A DNA stretch of 64,000 nt, from NCBI GenBank assembly GCA_023897205.1, contig JAHWDD010000004.1, positions 4,216,001 through 4,280,000 on the forward strand. Direction: 5' to 3'. Positions within the stretch are counted from its first letter, which is position 1. Every line of letters begins with the position of its first letter. A program made the translations under genes and the position numbers. The notes under the pieces were generated by a model. That model saw only the letters and a list, made by a program, of their open reading frames with translations. It ran no database searches and was not told the DNA's origin. Origin of the DNA: Exophiala sp. HKRS030 (taxonomy: Eukaryota > Ascomycota > Eurotiomycetes > Chaetothyriales > Herpotrichiellaceae). Positions 35,215 to 46,688 of the stretch are shown one piece after another.

Positions 35215-36408
35215 ATGGAACGAACGAAAATCGCAAGGCAGCCAGGCTACGTGAATCCAGAGCTTGCAGAGGTGACTAGACCCACACAAGTTCACCAAAT
35301 ATGGAATCTAATCAACTATAGATACTGAAATCCAGCGGGCCCGTACGTGGTTTAGACGCCACCACAGATATCGTAGGCCTTCGAAAACAACTACGAGAAA
35401 GGAAACTAGCCTTGACCAGCGCTCACAAGAAGGGGACTACGAACATCACTGAAAACGACATGAGGATCAAGACTCGAGATGGGAGCGAGATCCTCATTCG
35501 AATATATCAGCGAGCACAAGGTGACCAAGGCCCAGTCATGGTCATGCTGCACGGTGGAGGATGGATCCTTGGAGATCTTGACAACGAGGCCCTACTGTGC
35601 AGAAGATGGTGCGAGGAGTGTGGAGGATTGAGCATCAATGTCGAGTACAGGCTTGCTCCAGAGTATAAATTCCCCACTGCTGTTTTCGACTGTTACGATG
35701 CCGTTCTATGGGTACGTGTCTTTCTTCTCCTCTTCTCCTCTGAACCACACCGAAACTGAAGGACAATAATAGACCGCCAAACATGTCCACAATTACGGTG
35801 GTGATCTCGCGAAAGGATTCGTCATTGCAGGTGTTTCAGCAGGTGCAAATATGGCTGCGACTCTATCCCATCTCTATCGAGACGAAGGTTTCCTGCCACG
35901 ACTAACAGGACTCTATCTCTCTATCCCTTCCCTCCTGGCACCTGAAGCTGTGCCACCTGAATACAAAGGCGAGTATTTGAGTCGCCAAGAAAACAAAGAC
36001 GCGCCAGTTCTGAACTCAGCCGCAATCAAGTGGTTTAGGGGTAAGTGCCATGACATCTTCCAGGTCACAATGTATATACCATGACTGATTTTCTTCCGTG
36101 TCTTAGATTGTTATCAGGATGACCCTCGGTCTCCATTGATGTCTCCCTTTGTGTTTGAGACCGGACACGCCGGGCTTCCCCCGACGTACTTCCAGGTTGC
36201 GGGGATGGATCCTTTGAGAGATGAGGCACTGATCTACGAGCGAGTCTTGAGGGAAGAATGCAACGTTCCCACCCGTCTCGATCTGTACCCGGGCTTACCA
36301 CATGGGTTCTGGTCATGGTGGCCAACTGCAGGATTCAGCAAGAAACAGGCTCAGGATTCTATGGCAGGTTTGAAGTGGCTCCTCATCGCCGACAGTCAAT
36401 CAAAATGA
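35215..36408 (+). CDS. alpha/beta hydrolase, HSL-type esterase/lactonase
   Basis: Carboxylester hydrolase of the hormone-sensitive-lipase family. Exons 35215-35271, 35322-35711, 35773-36040 and 36107-36408, with introns of 50, 61 and 66 nt; 338 residues. The first exon (starting MERTKIARQPGY) is short and found only by splicing. The oxyanion motif HGGGW is at 96-100, nucleophile S171 is in GVSAG, the acid is in GMDPLRDE, and the base is the His of GLPHGFW. No secretion signal is seen, so it is probably intracellular. Next to a BVMO pathway it is a good candidate for opening the lactone or ester. Confidence 0.93.
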
Positions 36409-37237
36409 TATCTGTCACCTATCTCAGGGCAGTCCAGGGTCTGGCATGAGAGCTGCCGAGACCTCGGTCCTGACACTATTCCCTTTCATATGCCAAGTGG
36501 AAAATAAGAAATTGAAATAGTCGAGCGGCATTCTCGAATCAATTCTCCGCAGAACAGAGATTACGATCATCAAGACATAGAAGTACTACCCGGGGTAATG
36601 TGACCAAAGCTCCACGCGGAGGACTGGAGTGTAAGACTTTCAGGAATCCCATTCGTTGTGGAGATTTCGGGCGAGGAGTAGTAGTGCATCAGGAGGCTGT
36701 TCGGAAGTGGACCGAGGACTACTTATTCCCGTACTGTACGATTTACTGTACTGCAGCGACACGGAAACTATCTGCACTCCGCAATGAACGAATGCTTGGT
36801 GTGCGGAGGTTTTTGTATCCACTTTACCCGCAGACCCACCTGCCATATTCGGAAGCCGATACCCGACGAGGCATTACCACTGCGAGGTCAGTAACAACCA
36901 CCGTGAGATGAACACTACCAGAGACTGCCTGTTCATGCCTTGTCTCCCGAACGTCTATCACTTGTTCGGGATTCTCGAGACTAAAGTTTCTGGACCGAAT
37001 CAAACCTTGGCCTTCTCAAGTGGGAGTAGCTCGGGAGCACAGAGCTAGATTGGTGAAGACTGTTTCGAAGGAATTTGGAGTGTATCAACTTCTCGTATTA
37101 TTCACCAGATCAGCAGGAGGCATTGGTACGATGCAATAACAAACAAAGACAGTGCTGCAGAGCGACAACTTGAAAGACCGGGTCCGGTACAGCATCAACT
37201 GCGCGCGCCCATCTACAACATCCAAAAGAAAAGGATA
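36409..37237. other. intergenic, ligase promoter
   Basis: 829 bp; no gene recognised. It contains the 8-bp inverted repeat listed next. Confidence 0.55.
36945..36971. promoter_or_regulatory. inverted repeat TCCCGAAC-N11-GTTCGGGA
   Basis: Perfect 8-bp arms (36945-36952 and 36964-36971) 266 bases before the acyl-CoA ligase ATG. It shares the CCGAA/TTCGG half-site with the 26171 element, in the opposite (everted) arrangement. A Zn2Cys6 operator is possible. Confidence 0.35.
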
Positions 37238-39303
37238 ATGTTACAGCAGAAAGAGTCCCCTCGACGGGCGTCCATCATCAGAGGTCCTCGTACGCCTGGC
37301 TTGTTGGACTGGACCTTCAATGATGTGCTCAGAGAACAATCGAAGCGTCGGCCACGAGACACCGCCATTTTGTGTCCGCACCAAAACCGCAGGGTCACTT
37401 ACCATGAGCTCCAACAACGTTCGAGGACGCTGGCTGCGGTGATGCTCGCAAATGGGGTCGTTCAGGGAGACCGGGTCGCAGTCTTTCTTGGAAACCGTTC
37501 AGAGTATATCGAGGTAATTTCTTGGTCTCTCCCATACACGTTGCCGCGGTAAAACTGACTGTCCCCCATGGAGATCTTTTTCGCCTGCGCCAAACTCGGT
37601 GCCTATGCGACCTTGATCAATTATGCAGCTTCTGCATCCGAGTTAAACGCGGCGCTGTTATCAACAAGTCCTAAGATGTTATTCACAACCTTGACCACGT
37701 CACGATATGACTATATCTCCATGTTGAATGGCTTAACGGACAGGTTTTCGAGTTTGGAACACATCATCATCCTGGAAGATATATCGGGGACTCCGTACCA
37801 CACTTCTGAAAGAGGATTCTTAAGTTATCAAGAACTTTTCCATTCCAGCACTAGCACTGCAACAGACATGGACAAGATTGAAAGGAATGTCAAGTGCGCA
37901 AGCATTCTGAACTTACAGTTCACGTCTGGAAGCACAGGATCGCCAAAAGCTGCAGCTCTCACCCACCACGGCATGGTCAACAGCGCGAGATTCATCGGCA
38001 TACAGATGAATCTCAAACCTACGGACAGGATCGTCATCCCTGTCCCGTTGTTTCACGCTTTTGGGTTGATTATAGGTTAGTACAGCTGCCTATACTCCTT
38101 TTTTTTGTCATATCGAATTTGATCTTGAACAACTCGAGAAACTTCTGCTGACCATCTAGGTGTCTGTACCGCCTTCGTCCATGGAGCAAGCGCTGTATTA
38201 CCGTCGGAGTATTTCGATGCAGGCGCTACACTGTCGGCCGTTGATAGATTCCAATGTACCGGTCTATACGGTGTTACCACCATGTTTGTCGATGAAATGT
38301 CACATCCACTCTTTACATCCACCAAGCGCACTTCTCTCCGGTAAAAATTTCCCCCCAACCCATGCACATGGTGATTCAGTCCCTCAACGAAGAAAAACTA
38401 ACACAAGAAAGATTTGGCATAATGGCAGGCTCTGCGATGCATGAAGAATTGCTGAACCGGGTCATGACGTCCTTCCCCATCCCGGAGCTATACACAAACT
38501 GGGGAATGACCGAGCTATCGTCCATCGCCACGATGACGGTGACCGATGACTCCATGGAGAAAATGCTCAAGACTGCTGGGAAGCTATTGCCCCATTTCGA
38601 GGCCAAGATTGTCGAACCCAATACCGGCCGGACGCTCCCTTGGGGCCAACGCGGTGAAATCGTGGTCAGTGGCTTTGGAGTCATGCACTCTTACTATGGC
38701 AACGAGATTCAAACCCGCAACACAATCCGCACACACCCTGAGGATCTTCTCCCTGGCCAGTTGGGACTCGACGACAACGGTTGCCCGAGAAGGTGGATGC
38801 ACACTGGGGACGAAGGTTATCTCGATGACGACGGCTACTTTGTCATCACGGGTCGCATCAAGGACCTCATCATCAGGGGTGGTGAGAACATCTCGCCAAT
38901 GGAGATCGAGGCGAGGCTTTACGAGCACCCTTTGGTCAAGCAAGCCGTGGTTTTTGGGGTGCCCAGTGGTAGATACGGCGAGGAGGTGGCGGCCATGTTG
39001 GAGCTGGAGGACAAGTGCGTCGAGCGACCATCGGACAAGGAAATAAAGTCTTGGGTCAGGGAGTCTCTGTCACGATACAAGGTACCGGTGCACATTTGGT
39101 GGCTGGGCGACAAAGGACTAGGAATACCGACGGAGTGGCCCAAGACGACAAACGGAAAGTTGAGAAAGGCAGATATTCGGGCCATTGGCGAAGGTGAGTA
39201 AAATTGTTGTCGTGACTACAAGCGAGGATAATTTTGCACTAACACTTCCAAAGCTTTATTGAGGTCCTGTGTTGCTGAGAAACAGCTTGTACCGTCACTC
39301 TGA
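37238..39303 (+). CDS. AMP-forming acyl-CoA ligase
   Basis: Activates a carboxylic acid as adenylate, then thioester. Exons 37238-37513, 37574-38075, 38160-38340, 38412-39193 and probably 39254-39303; 596 residues. Without the last intron the frame stops at 39201 (582 residues), but that intron has GTGAGT, a CTAAC at 39239-39243 and AAG, so I accept it. ANL motifs: P-loop TSGSTGSPKAA, NWGMTELS, HTGDEGYLDDDGY, GRIKDLIIRGGENISP and PKTTNGKLRKAD with the catalytic lysine. The fourth junction rebuilds SLRFGIMAGSAMH. It likely loads the acid released by the esterase for beta-oxidation. Confidence 0.9.
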
Positions 39304-39402
39304 ACTTGTATCCAGTTGAGCAGTCGTGTCGAGTGTAGGATAAACGGTGTACGTTGGGAACTGGGGACACAAGAAACTCAGAGGATTCAGGGCATGGTGG
39401 GT

Positions 39403-41815
39403 TTAGATGCCCAGGAAATCAAAGCTGTCTAGTTGAGGTTGACTCAGCCATCCTTCGGAAAGGAAGTCGAGGATTGAGTTTTGAGAATCAGGTGGTGGTG
39501 GGAACGTCATGTCGTAGACAGGGTTGTTGTGAGTATTAGACCTAGACTCTCGAGTGCCCTGTTGGCGCAGATCTGAAATGAGTTGTTCCGTATCGGCCGC
39601 ACCCATGTATTCAGAAGAGACAGGATGCTTGAATGGCGCAATAGATGTCAGGGTTGATAGACAGCGTCTTGCCGATGGACGGCATACGCTGTATTGAGTT
39701 AGCAAGCCAAGTGCGTCTTCCATGCTATGATTCAGAGCCAGCGGCTCGAGTGTAGCGACCACATCTTGCTTGTGCATCGCTACGGCAATTGTCGTCGCGG
39801 CAGTATAAATATCTGAAGAAGAGGATATTTGGTTAGGACATGATGAGACAAAAGTCAGACTTTCAAGATCCCCACGTACACAATATGTTCATCCACCACG
39901 GAGTAAGCATGGTACTTTCGGCGTGACCATTGATTTGCGCTTTGCATAGTCCCACCATTTCTTGAGCATTTTTGAGACACGACGAAGTAATGTACAAAAG
40001 GGTCGACTGTTTGAGGCCCAGTGAAGTTGTTGTCCGAGAAGAATCATGATCCGCCAAAATGAGCTCGGCGAGACCAGGACGGTAGAGCATGATGCATACT
40101 TGTAGATATCTGTAGACAGAGGATCAGTCCCGGTTCGAAATCCTACAATTGCCGGCTTCAATGATGTCAACATTACCGTTGTCTCAGAGTTTGAGCTTGA
40201 CACAAGAAATATGGACCTCCCTGTGTTGTTGGTGATGTATTGGAGATTTTCAGATGGCGAGGTAGGTTGTCCTCCCACCGTGCAAGTTTCTCTTCCATCG
40301 AAGTCACCGTAGATACGAATGAATCCGGAGCGATGGTCCTCATTTGGGGCTTGGCCTCTGGTACGTATACTTTCAATAGTATCTCGTGGAGAACATCAAA
40401 CAGTTCGCTTGAAGCCTTGAAAAACGTATGTGCTGTGTATCGATCGGCACGAATGCCATCAGTGACTCGAGAACCACTTCCCGAGTCCACATCGTCGTCC
40501 AATTTGATATATGAGGTTGCGTTGAGACTCACGATCGGCGCCTGACCAAGGCACATTGCGACCGCTCTCGAAGACCGTCAGCATCCGACCCTAAAAATCA
40601 TGTCTTGGAGGCTTACCTATCTATCAATACACAACAATGCCACACACGTTTCGACAGTGAACGTTCCAAGTCATCTTGAAGTCCGTCCAAGATCGAAACA
40701 CGGTTCAGTCCGAGGCACTCCGCAATGCGAGCACTCAGACTGACCATGAGCCAGCACTGCTGAGGGCGATCGGTACTCAAAAGGAACTGGGCACATATGA
40801 GTGTTGTCTGGAGTTGAGCAAAAGACCATCCGTCGAGAATGTTGATCGAAAGAAGATTTCGTGCTCTGGTAAAGTAAGGAGCGGCTGGATCATCGTCTGA
40901 GGAATCAGGTGGTTGATGACTCTGCGTTGCAAGGGCAAACATGAAGTTCAATAGGCAATGGAGAGTACGCTGATCTGTCGTGCTATCCGTCCCGAGGTAG
41001 ATCGTTTCCACATCAGACATGAACCTGGGCAAATCGAGGAGTGGATACATCGGATAGTGGTATTTCCGATAGATGTCTAATAGTCTGTGCAGTTCTTTCC
41101 TAGAGGGCAGCAGGAAGTCTTCCCCGGAGGCTTTGTAAGAAGCCGATGAATTTGGCATTCCAAGGGTTGCCAGCGTAGCTGCATTTTGCTGCTTACTAGG
41201 TGGCCTGCTATTGGACCCTTGTTGGCGTAGAGTCGTATCGGCGCCAGGTAAGAGTGTCTGTAAGAAACCTCCAGAGCTCGAGAGTCCAAGTTCTCCTTGT
41301 TGAAGGCGGCCCACATTGGGCGAGTTTGATATGGAATGAATGCTACGTGGAGATGGGCTGTAACGGGTTGATGAGGTAGCATGGTTCGGAAGTAGTGCCG
41401 TTGAGGACGTATTGTCACAAACTATGGTATTTCCATTCCAATCAAACGACTGACGGGTAGCCAGAGGCGTTGGTGAGGTCTGATTTTGATTCTGCGAATA
41501 GTGAGGTCCATCATTAGACTGTCCACGGTCCAGACGGCCCGTTGTTGTCTCTCGGGCCTCCTGGACTCGAACAACTGTCGTCGCGATGTATTCACAAGTG
41601 CTGGTTTCTTTCCTTGAAACGCATGTTACACAAACTAGGAAGAAATGGTGTTAGCAGTTCTCTGGCAGCATGCTGTGGCAAACCATACAAGGGTGCTCTC
41701 CGCCACAGCGTACTTTGCGTGCTCGACAATTGCTACAGGCGAGAGCAGTCTTCTGACGCTTTGTGGGGCGGCTACCATCCGCTTGAAATGGCATAGCAGG
41801 AGCCATAGTAGGCAT
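39403..41815 (-). CDS. Zn2Cys6 transcription factor
   Basis: Regulator of 724 residues in five exons: 41815-41689, 41634-40617, 40566-40177, 40109-39880 and 39812-39403 (introns 54, 50, 67 and 67 nt). The first splice completes the zinc cluster C27, C30, C37, C44, C47 and C56; without it the frame ends soon after the first four cysteines. The middle domain shows RVWHCCVLIDR joined to AVAMCLGQAPIV and RYLQVCIMLYRPG, both typical of fungal_trans proteins and both formed by splicing. An alternative start is the in-frame ATG at 41794. It lies 3' to the acyl-CoA ligase gene in convergent orientation. Confidence 0.88.
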
Positions 41816-42440
41816 GAAATTTATATGCTTGCCCCATGAATTCTAAAGAAGAAGAAGTTGTCTGTAGACATTCGTCGTTGCTACAACCCCGCATTGTACC
41901 GTAGTAATGGCAATGAATGTACGAGTACGAATACGAGTACGACAAGAGAAAGTCGGTGCTTGTCATGATGACTAAGATTGGAGCTTCACCGTGCCGTGGA
42001 GTCTCACAGCAACCTCGACTACTGTAGTCCTCGCCACCGGAGTCCATTCCTGAGACTGGGTAGCCAAAAGGATTGCACTCCTTGGCTAATAGCATCCAAT
42101 AGATATACGAACGACCTCAAATATATGACAACCGCAAGGGCCAACGAGGTCTATCAACCCGGAGCCAAAGCTACTGCTCTTATATGTGTATTCCGTACAG
42201 CACACAGCTCTCGATATAGGTATTGGTAGACTAGCTGCGCACAACTGATTCGACATTCTGTGCTCTGGCGGGCTGCCCCCAACACCTCCAAGGGGAAGTA
42301 AGGTGAAGCTGAAGCCGAGGCTGACCCAGCTGAATACCTAGCCTTCGCCAATTGCGACTTCTACTTGTTTTACACTCTCAGTGCATACAATTGAATGAGT
42401 GAGTTGACTGGTATTGCTCTTGGCGAACAAAAACTCATCC

Positions 42441-42466
42441 CATAACCCCTTTTTGAGGGGGTTATG
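42441..42466. repeat. hairpin, 9-bp perfect stem
   Basis: CATAACCCC (42441-42449) pairs with GGGGTTATG (42458-42466) across an 8-nt T-rich loop. It lies between genes, about 30 bases from the tRNA-like remnant. Role unknown. Confidence 0.7.
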
Positions 42467-42913
42467 AGAATAGAAAACCAGGAAACCTGATTTTTAAAGC
42501 TGCAACCGAATGGGACTCGAACCTGGTCTCTACCTGCTCAAGCAAACTCTCTCCCTCTGTCTCCAATATTGCAAAGATCACCACTATACAATGTGCATAG
42601 CGCTTTCAAACATGATCTCGCAGTTGGAAAACAGGAAAGGAAGATGCCTTTGCTGGTTAGACCATGAAGGAGGCCCATTGGTGACAGAAATTTGAACTAC
42701 ATAATCCATCAAGTGAACATTTTCCGTTGGTGAATACATGGATATTGTCGCCAAGGAGTCGTGTTTGATATATGGCGTTGAGTTGTGAATGTGAAGCTAG
42801 GCATGTCGGTTGCAAAAAATGGTCAAATATTCTTTGCGGGGAACAATCCTCTCGTCGGTCAAATAAACGGAGGAACTTTGCACATTCTCGTCCAAGATAT
42901 GTCTCAACGGCCG

Positions 42914-42922
42914 TACGGAGTA
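42914..42922 (+). promoter_or_regulatory. TACGGAGTA motif before the SnoaL pseudogene
   Basis: Exact 9-mer 35 bases before the ATG at 42957. Confidence 0.4.
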
Positions 42923-42956
42923 CCACAGAGTACATATTAATTCACAATTTCAAGCC

Positions 42957-43248
42957 ATGGTCGACTCTAAACTCTTAACAACTGCTTTGGCAGTCATCGA
43001 CGGGTACAACAAGTGGGACATGGATGCCATTTTGGCTCCCCGGGCCAAAAACTGTACCCAAAGAGTATATCCCTTCCACGGTACTGGGTCCTTATGCAAA
43101 CGAGTACTCTCTCATGATGAAAATGACGGAATCTCAGGACCAGGTGTGGGAGATTAAGGACTTTGTTGATAGTGAATACAGCTCGAGCTTCTTTGCAAGT
43201 CTCGCACAGTACATCGAACAAGGTGGACCATGTATCCGCGACAAGTGA
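42957..43248 (+). pseudogene. SnoaL-like (NTF2-fold) protein, internal deletion and frameshift
   Basis: The first part reads MVDSKLLTTALAVIDGYNKW and continues to APRAKNCTQR in one frame; the second part, from LGPYANEYSLMMKM to the stop at 43248, is in another frame. Both are typical of the start and the end of fungal SnoaL-like proteins of about 140-150 residues. Here only about 97 codons remain and the frame changes near 43080-43090. Roughly 50 central residues appear missing, so a deletion explains it better than an intron. The family is involved in polyketide cyclisation or catabolism of small molecules. A promoter-type motif still stands upstream. Likely non-functional, and recent, given how well both ends are preserved. 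Confidence 0.65.
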
Positions 43249-43817
43249 GATCGAAGCCCAGAACTACCTCATCAGATCAGAAGTGCTTTGGAAGGAACAC
43301 CTTGGTGGTCTGGCGCCTTGTCTATGATGACCGTCTACTACTGATACTTTCAGTCGATGGGGTTACTCAAGACAAGACTATACAAGTGTGTATCTTGGCC
43401 AGTGTCAACGTGGGAATCGGATACGTTGACGTCGATACTTTGTAGACCCTGATGAGGACCAACATACCTACACTGGGTCCATACCCTGGTATCTGTATTC
43501 CCAAGAAACCACGTGTGTGTCGAGATTGAATATAATTGGGAGGTGAAACATTTCGTACATTCTGTCATGTACTGTATGAAGTAATGCCAGTCGATGATCA
43601 GCCGAGACAAAATGTCGACGATCGGGCCGGGATTTTTTTCTCCAATTAAAAAGCCACGCGTTGTCACCTTTTCCCAAGCACCGCAAAAACCAACGTCGTA
43701 AACAATTGTGTGAACGTCGTACTCCGTATCACATAAAGGTACTTGAATATCCTCGGATTCTCTCAGCAACCATATCTCCCAGCACCGGTCCAAGCTTGCT
43801 CGAGATTTGAACACATC
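43249..43817. other. intergenic, AIM6-like promoter
   Basis: 569 bp; no gene. A TACGGAGTA motif (minus strand) lies at 43720-43728. Confidence 0.55.
43720..43728 (-). promoter_or_regulatory. TACGGAGTA motif upstream of the AIM6-like gene
   Basis: Reads TACTCCGTA on the plus strand, 89 bases before the AIM6-like ATG. Confidence 0.45.
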
Positions 43818-44884
43818 ATGGTCTCGTCCTTGGTCGCCGTTGTTGCGACAGCTCTCGCCCTGGGCACATCCGCCGCTCCCGTACCCGCGTCGGGCACGGC
43901 GGAAGGCTTGGACATCTCGACTACACTCCAGAACATCCTCTCCAATACCCATAACAGTGATGCATACACATATCCGACAGACCTGACGAGAGGGATTGTT
44001 CCGGTAAGTACACCCCCATGATTTTTTCAAAGTCTCGCAATCCCGCCCACTTTGCGTCGTCTGACCTGGGACCATGGCATTGCCAACCACAGAAACCAAT
44101 CCACTCGCACAACGACTACTGGCGGGACGTTCCATTCTACACGGCCCTGTCAGTAGGGTGCATCTCGACCGAGGCCGACGTGTGGCTGTACAACGACACT
44201 CTGTACGTCGGCCACGAGCAATCGGCACTCACGACGAGCCGGACGTTTGACAGTCTGTACGTCCAACCCATCCTGGACACGCTGCGTCGGGAGAACCCAA
44301 CAACACAGTTTGTCAGCAAACCGACCAAGAACGGAGTCTTCGACACGTCTTCGGGGCAGACCTTGTACCTGTTTGTCGACCTCAAGACCGACGGACCCAG
44401 CACGTGGCCCGTCGTGATTAAACAGCTCCAACCGTTGCGTGATGCAGGGTACCTGACGACCTACAACGGCACCGGCGTCACCCCGGGACCCGTGACCGTG
44501 ATCGGCACGGGAAACACACCTCTAAATCTCGTCCAGGGCGTCGACGACCGAGATTACTTTTTCGACGCCAACCTCGCCCTCCTAAGCACCACTCAGTCAA
44601 ACATCACGCGAGAAGTGAGCCCCATCGCCTCCACTCAGTTCAGCAAGTACTTTGGCACCATCAACGGGACCACGTTCAACGACACCCAGATCGCCACGCT
44701 CAGTCAACACCTTGCCGTCGCCAACGAAAGGGGCATCCTGGGTCGGTACTGGGATACCCCCGCGTGGCCAGTCAAGACGAGAAACGCCGTGTGGTCGACC
44801 CTCATCGAGGCCGGCGTTGGACTTCTGAATGCCGACGAGTTGGACGAGGCGGCGGGATTCGGTGGTGTCAATGGATATTGGTGA
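43818..44884 (+). CDS. AIM6: AIM6-like PLC/GDPD-fold phosphodiesterase
   Basis: Secreted or organelle-targeted protein of the PLC-like phosphodiesterase superfamily. Exons 43818-44003 and 44093-44884, intron 89 nt; 325 residues. The N-terminus MVSSLVAVVATALALGTSAA is a signal peptide. The diagnostic start of the barrel is KPIHSHNDYWRDVPFYTALS followed by GCISTEADVWLYNDTLYVGH, with the His, Asn, Asp, Glu and Asp residues typical of the AIM6 family. Several NxT/NxS sites suit an extracellular location. The yeast name comes from a mitochondrial-inheritance phenotype; its reaction is not established. It has no evident link to the neighbouring catabolic genes. Confidence 0.85.
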
Positions 44885-45044
44885 TTTTCGTATAGAAGTC
44901 ATGGATATACAAGACGAGCGATTTGCATTGCATTGCTTTCACCAGAGAAGTAATAATAATCTTGTTTCGACAATCCGCCGGTCATATATACACTCCAACC
45001 ACCCTTGTGTATGTTACCCCATACATAAGGTTCTGAAGAGTTAT

Positions 45045-46282
45045 CTACAACTTACTCTTTTCCTTCTTGACAAAAGCACCCTTCGCACTAACATCATAAT
45101 CCTTGCCCTTCTTCCAACCCATCCACTCTGCGAGCGCGCTCTCGCCACCCTCGCCGGGTTTCAAGGGCTTGCCCTTCCAAGGCGACGTGGGTGTTCTCCC
45201 GGGGCTCTCCGTCAGGCCCACAATCGGTCTATGGTCGTAGCCTGCGGATTCCATCTCGGCGTGCTCCAACACGGGTACCGCACAGGCGTCGGTCCCGTCA
45301 AAGACGGCCTCCCACTCTTGTCTTGTCTTTGTCCTGAACCGCCTGGTGAACAATTCACGCATATATGGCCACGCTCGACTGTCGGTCCTGTCGAGTCCCT
45401 TTCCGGGTACGACCTCGTCGTGAGAGAACCCCAGTCCCTTCAGCAGCTCATCGTAGAATTGTGGTTCCAGCGCTCCGATAGACATGTATTTCCCTGCGTC
45501 CTTGCACTCGTAGCACCCGTAGTACGGCGCTCCCCCGTCGAGCGTGTTTGTACCACGCTCACCGCCCCACATGCTTTCTTTTGTCAACAACCTCGGGAAT
45601 GTGCCTAGGTAGCTCACGCCGTCAACCATGTTGGCCTCGACGACTTGACCACGTCCGCTTGTGGACCGGTGGATCAAAGCGAGCAAGACACCCGTGAAAG
45701 CCGCGTGCCCGCCGCCCGCGAAATCCGCGAGGATGTTGCCGGGGGGCGAAGGGGGTGCGCCCCGGGCCCCCAACATGCTCAGCATTCCCGAGGCGGCAAT
45801 GTAGTTGATGTCGTGACCCGCCATGGCCGAGTACTTGCCGTCGCGGCGGAACCCGGTCAGGCGCACAACGATGAGACGAGGGTTCGCGCGGAGCAGGACC
45901 CCCTTCGGGTCGAGGCCGAGTTTCTCGAGGACTCCCGGCCGGAAAGGGTCGATCAGGACGTCGGTCGTCGGGATGAGGGAGAGGAAGACGGCGCGCGACG
46001 AAGGGTCCTTGAGGTCGAGGGCGATCGAGGCCTTGTGGGAAGTGAGGAGGTCGGTGGTCGGTGGGCCGGGGCGGTCGATGCGCAGGACAGACGCACCCCA
46101 GTCGGCGAGCAGCAAACCGCAAAAGGGGCCTGATGGAAATATCAGGAGCGTTAGTATTTCATTCCTTGTGGTGGTATTGTAGATCGAGGATCAGATCCAT
46201 CAGAGGATGCCAACGTACCAGGTGCTAGACCGCCGAGTTCTAGGACACGAAGCCCCGAGAGAGGGTGTTGTTGAGACGGCAT
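45045..46282 (-). CDS. alpha-methylacyl-CoA racemase, peroxisomal (CoA-transferase family III)
   Basis: Epimerises 2-methyl-branched acyl-CoA so that (2S) forms can enter beta-oxidation. Exon 1 is 46282-46219, an 89-nt intron follows (46218-46130, GTACGT), exon 2 is 46129-45045; 382 residues. H127 in GHDINYIAASG and D157 in ILADFAGGGH match the catalytic pair of known racemases, and the conserved CYECKDAGKYMSIGALEPQF follows. These features favour racemase over CoA-transferase within the CaiB/BaiF family. The protein ends KKEKSKL, a perfect PTS1 peroxisomal signal. With the ligase and thiolase it points to beta-oxidation of a methyl-branched acid. Confidence 0.93.
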
Positions 46283-46688
46283 GGCTTGTTTGCTGAGTGA
46301 GGTCAAGCCCGTGTCCGATATTGTGATGTCTTTAGACTGGAGACGAGAGGATGTGATAAAGACACCAGTTGGCGTCAAGAGCCCGTGGTAGCTTCCTACA
46401 TGACTTTGTTGGTGTTATGTATGGAGGTCGATATACGCGGGAGAAACTGACTGGCCGCGGTTTCGGTGAATGAGCCAAAGTGACCGAGGTTCATTCGGCC
46501 CATGGAAAAAATGCGGGGATCAGCTTTAGCTGTCCACCGTACCAGGTTCTCGTACGGAGGAGTATTTCACGAGGCTAGCGAATGTTTTTGAACTCAGGGT
46601 CCGAGTAACTGGTATGACTACTGAGTACTCGCCTCTAAGCAGGTACCTGATTTACCGCGCTGCATTGTCTGGCAATAGATCATAGATC
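46283..46688. other. intergenic, racemase promoter
   Basis: 406 bp between two minus-strand genes; no gene seen. Confidence 0.55.

Larger units (their letters stand above)
41816..42956. other. intergenic, 1.1 kb
   Basis: No intact gene. It contains short TACGAG/TACGAA repeats at about 41919-41943, a strong hairpin at 42441-42466, a decayed tRNA-like sequence on the minus strand near 42498-42597, and TACGGAGTA at 42914-42922. Confidence 0.5.

Noticed and set aside
43070..43095. Intron instead of deletion in the SnoaL-like gene
   Set aside because: The two conserved parts are already too close; removing more sequence would shorten the protein further and not supply the missing centre.
43350..44228. 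292-residue minus-strand frame
   Set aside because: Covers the AIM6-like gene start and its promoter; Cys/Arg-rich with no family pattern, while the plus strand is clearly coding and spliced.
45622..46133. Long opposite-strand and shifted frames over the racemase gene
   Set aside because: High-GC shadows of a gene whose catalytic motifs and SKL end are unambiguous.
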